Source: Ferroglobus sp.
GTDB taxonomy: Archaea > Halobacteriota > Archaeoglobi > Archaeoglobales > Archaeoglobaceae
Length of the DNA: 7,408 bases
Direction of reading: 5' to 3'
Assembly (NCBI GenBank): GCA_015523665.1
Contig: WAJX01000056.1
Coordinates: 1 to 7,408, forward strand
Shown here one piece after another: positions 5,438 to 7,408 of the stretch. Numbering within the stretch: the first letter of the stretch is position 1; every line of letters starts with the position of its first letter. Under the pieces are notes generated by a model that saw only the letters and a program-made list of their open reading frames with translations, did not search any database and was not told the DNA's origin. The translations under genes were made by a program, and so were the position numbers.

Positions 5438-7201
5438 GTGGCGGTTAGATATGACGACTATTGGAAGATAGATTATAAAGAATTAGAAAAAGAGATAATC
5501 GAGAACAACAGGTGTTTACCAAATATCTTAGAAGAAAGAGCTAAAGAAATGGGCGATAAACCATATTTACAGTTTGAAGAAGGGCCAATGTACACATATG
5601 CAGAGGTTAACAAATGGGCAAACAGAGTTGCCAACGCACTTCTCTCTTTGGGATTAGAACCAAATGTTGGAGTAGGATGGGCTCAACCAAGCACCAACGT
5701 TTCAGTTTTCATGACAAACTCGGCTGAACATGTATTTATATGGTTCGGCATATTAAAAGCTGGACTAACTGAAAATCCTATAAACTTCGATTTAGCTGGA
5801 GATCCACTAAAATATCAGCTCAATAAAGTAGAATCTAAAGTTTTGTTCGTTAGTGATGAAGAACCGAGACCAAACACAACACCATTAACACAAAGAATTT
5901 CCGAAATAATTAATGATCTTCCAAACCTCAAGCACGTTATTGTACTTTCAGAGGAAGGGGAGGCAAAATTAGATACAGGAGATAGAGCAGATATAGAAGT
6001 TTTGAGCTGGGAAGATTTCATAAAAGGCTCCTCTGACAAAAATCCAGATGTAGATGTTAGAGTTACAATGCCATCAAGAATCATATTTACTTCTGGAACT
6101 ACTGGATTACCAAAAGGTGTAGTTAAAACGCATGCTGGAGATTACATGACAGCTTTCGGGTATATAAATGCATTACAGCTTACGCAGGATGATGTGTTAT
6201 TTACAGCATTCCCGTTATATCACTCTAATGCACAAGTTGTTTGTACATATCCAGCAATGGTTCTTGGCACAAGAGTTCATATTTACAAGAGAGTTAGCGT
6301 TAGCCAATATTGGGACTGGATAAAGAGAACTGGTGCTACAGCTACAAACACTCTTGGTCCTTTGCCATATTGGTTATGGAATCAACCACCAAGTGAAAAA
6401 GACAAAGATCACAATTTAAGGATTATGCTCCAATCTCCAGCTCCTTCTGAACCCGAGATATTTTACGGATTCCAAGAGAGATTCCACGTTAGAATAGTAG
6501 ATGGTTATGGTTTAACAGAGACAGGAATGGTCACATTTAACCCGATAGAGAAGAGGAAGCCTGGATCATGTGGAAAAGCTGCAATAGGATATGAAGTTAA
6601 AATCGTAGACCCAGAAACAGATGTTGAATTACCACCAAATACCGTTGGAGAAATAGTTGTTAGAAATATAATCCCATGGATCATGTTACCTTGGTATTAC
6701 AAAGATCCAGAGAAGAGTCTTGAGGCTTTCAGAAATCTATGGTTCCATACAGGAGATTTAGGAAAAATGGATGAAGAAGGATACTTCTATTTCGTGGATA
6801 GACTTAAAGACTACATCAGAGTTAAAGGTGAGAACGTCTCCTCATTTGAATTAGAGATGTTAGTACGCAAAGCCATTCCTGAAGCTCAAGCAGTTGCTGC
6901 AGTTGGCATAAAAGTAGGCTTAGGAAAAGCCGCTGAGGAAGAGATAAAAATCATAATTGTTCCCAAACCAGAATATAAAGACAAATTAACTCCAGAAGAG
7001 ATAATGGACAGATTAGTTAAAGTCTTACCAAGATTCATGATACCGAGATATATCGAAATCATGGATGAAAGCGAATGGAGTCAGTTCTTAACTCCTGCTA
7101 CGATGAGAGTGCAGAAATATAAACTCAGACAAAGAGGAGTTACAGACAAAGATTGGGATAGAGTTGCAAGTGGATACACCGTTCCAGGACTGAAAAAATA
7201 A
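5438..7201 (+). CDS. Acyl-CoA ligase/synthetase, CaiC-like (ANL adenylating superfamily)
   Basis: A 587-residue AMP-forming ligase that adenylates a carboxylic acid with ATP and transfers it to CoA in the cytosol. Residues counted from the GTG at 5438: P-loop FTSGTTGLPKG (217-227), FPLYHSNAQ (258-266), A5 DGYGLTETG (355-363), A7 WFHTGDLGKMDEEGYF (435-450), then DRLKDYIRVKGENVSSFELE (454-473) as hinge and A8. The C-terminal TMRVQKYKLRQRGVTDKDWD resembles crotonobetaine/carnitine-CoA ligase and FATP-like proteins, and the overall length fits. In A10 the catalytic Lys normally sits in a G-K pair; aligned with PTGK, this protein has Met-Arg (Arg557), with Lys560 and Lys562 close by. An in-frame GTG at 5429 would add three residues, but GGGGTG overlaps it. 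The gene stands alone upstream, divergent from the radical SAM gene and 65 bp before the nitroreductase gene. Acid specificity is unknown; medium-chain, branched or aromatic acids are all possible. Confidence 0.93.
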   Translation: MAVRYDDYWKIDYKELEKEIIENNRCLPNILEERAKEMGDKPYLQFEEGPMYTYAEVNKWANRVANALLSLGLEPNVGVGWAQPSTNVSVFMTNSAEHVFIWFGILKAGLTENPINFDLAGDPLKYQLNKVESKVLFVSDEEPRPNTTPLTQRISEIINDLPNLKHVIVLSEEGEAKLDTGDRADIEVLSWEDFIKGSSDKNPDVDVRVTMPSRIIFTSGTTGLPKGVVKTHAGDYMTAFGYINALQLTQDDVLFTAFPLYHSNAQVVCTYPAMVLGTRVHIYKRVSVSQYWDWIKRTGATATNTLGPLPYWLWNQPPSEKDKDHNLRIMLQSPAPSEPEIFYGFQERFHVRIVDGYGLTETGMVTFNPIEKRKPGSCGKAAIGYEVKIVDPETDVELPPNTVGEIVVRNIIPWIMLPWYYKDPEKSLEAFRNLWFHTGDLGKMDEEGYFYFVDRLKDYIRVKGENVSSFELEMLVRKAIPEAQAVAAVGIKVGLGKAAEEEIKIIIVPKPEYKDKLTPEEIMDRLVKVLPRFMIPRYIEIMDESEWSQFLTPATMRVQKYKLRQRGVTDKDWDRVASGYTVPGLKK

Positions 7202-7227
7202 ATAAAAGTACAAAATAGAAAGAAATA

Positions 7228-7235
7228 CTTATATA
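7228..7235 (+). promoter_or_regulatory. Putative TATA box of the nitroreductase gene
   Basis: CTTATATA after GAAATA is centred about 35 bp before the ATG at 7267. It predicts a leader of roughly 10 nt that begins at the ribosome-binding site, so this gene probably has its own promoter in addition to any readthrough from the ligase gene. Confidence 0.45.
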
Positions 7236-7257
7236 CGATTAATAATGAAAATGTAGT

Positions 7258-7263
7258 GGTGAT
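7258..7263 (+). promoter_or_regulatory. Ribosome-binding site of the nitroreductase gene
   Basis: GGTGAT, three bases before the ATG at 7267, the same arrangement as at the FMN oxidase gene. Confidence 0.75.
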
Positions 7264-7266
7264 AGC

Positions 7267-7408
7267 ATGGTATCAGTTGTAGATGTATTGCCATCCCCTG
7301 AAGAGTTAATCAATACTATACCAAACGCATTAAAGGCCATTGGAGACAGGAGATCAATAAGATGGTATGACCCAACAAAACCAGTTGAAAGATGGAAGAT
7401 ACAAGCGA
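7267..7408 (+). CDS. Nitroreductase-family FMN protein, N-terminal part only
   Basis: Only the first 47 codons are in the window; the frame is open at the right edge. After about 25 residues with no distinctive motif comes GDRRSIRWYDPTKPVERWKI, which matches the RRSIR-x-[FY]-x-x-x-PV opening of nitroreductase-family proteins, where the Arg residues contact the FMN phosphate. Family members are dimeric FMN enzymes that use NAD(P)H to reduce nitro groups, quinones, enoates or flavins, and some act on iodotyrosine or build dimethylbenzimidazole. The start is fixed by GGTGAT three bases upstream. It follows the acyl-CoA ligase by 65 bp on the same strand, so the two may act in one pathway. Family assignment rests on one motif, so it is likely but not certain, and the substrate cannot be inferred. 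Confidence 0.75.
   Translation, partial: MVSVVDVLPSPEELINTIPNALKAIGDRRSIRWYDPTKPVERWKIQA

Noticed and set aside
5815..6084. Minus-strand open frame of 89 codons
   Set aside because: It is antisense to the acyl-CoA ligase, close to the P-loop region; its composition looks like a shadow of the real gene.

Overview
The window looks like AT-rich archaeal chromosome. The signs are GGTGAT or GGGAGGTG ribosome-binding sites that match the archaeal 16S 3' end, TATA-like boxes about 25-35 bp before start codons, several genes that appear to be leaderless, Ile codon ATA and Arg codons AGA/AGG favoured throughout, and a thiolase of the archaeal/SCP-x type. A thermophilic Thermoproteota-type archaeon would fit, but no marker gene here fixes the lineage.

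Layout from left to right. A thiolase on the minus strand runs off the left edge (1-1123). It is divergent from a flavin reductase-like FMN protein on the plus strand (1331-1909). Three minus-strand genes follow, listed here in coordinate order: an FMN-dependent alpha-hydroxy-acid oxidase-like enzyme (1959-2957), a metal-dependent amidohydrolase of the ACMSD-like group (3062-3967) and a radical SAM enzyme (4039-4953). Each of the three seems to have its own promoter, so they are not a tight operon. A non-coding stretch of about 480 bp (4954-5437) is extremely AT-rich in the middle and carries several inverted repeats. A CaiC-like acyl-CoA ligase (5438-7201) and the start of a nitroreductase-family flavoprotein (7267 to the right edge) follow on the plus strand.

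Taken together this is a metabolic neighbourhood. An acyl-CoA ligase (acid activation) and a thiolase (C-C cleavage or condensation on CoA thioesters) frame three probable FMN enzymes, a hydrolase/decarboxylase-type TIM barrel and a radical SAM enzyme. Breakdown or remodelling of an organic acid is a reasonable but unproven reading. I found no CRISPR array, RNA gene, transposase, toxin-antitoxin or defence system.

The points most worth a second look are an FMN oxidase lacking the substrate-binding Arg of its family, a ligase with Arg where the A10 catalytic Lys is expected, a CX4CX2C radical SAM cluster motif, nested inverted repeats upstream of the ligase, and two distinct promoter-to-start geometries.
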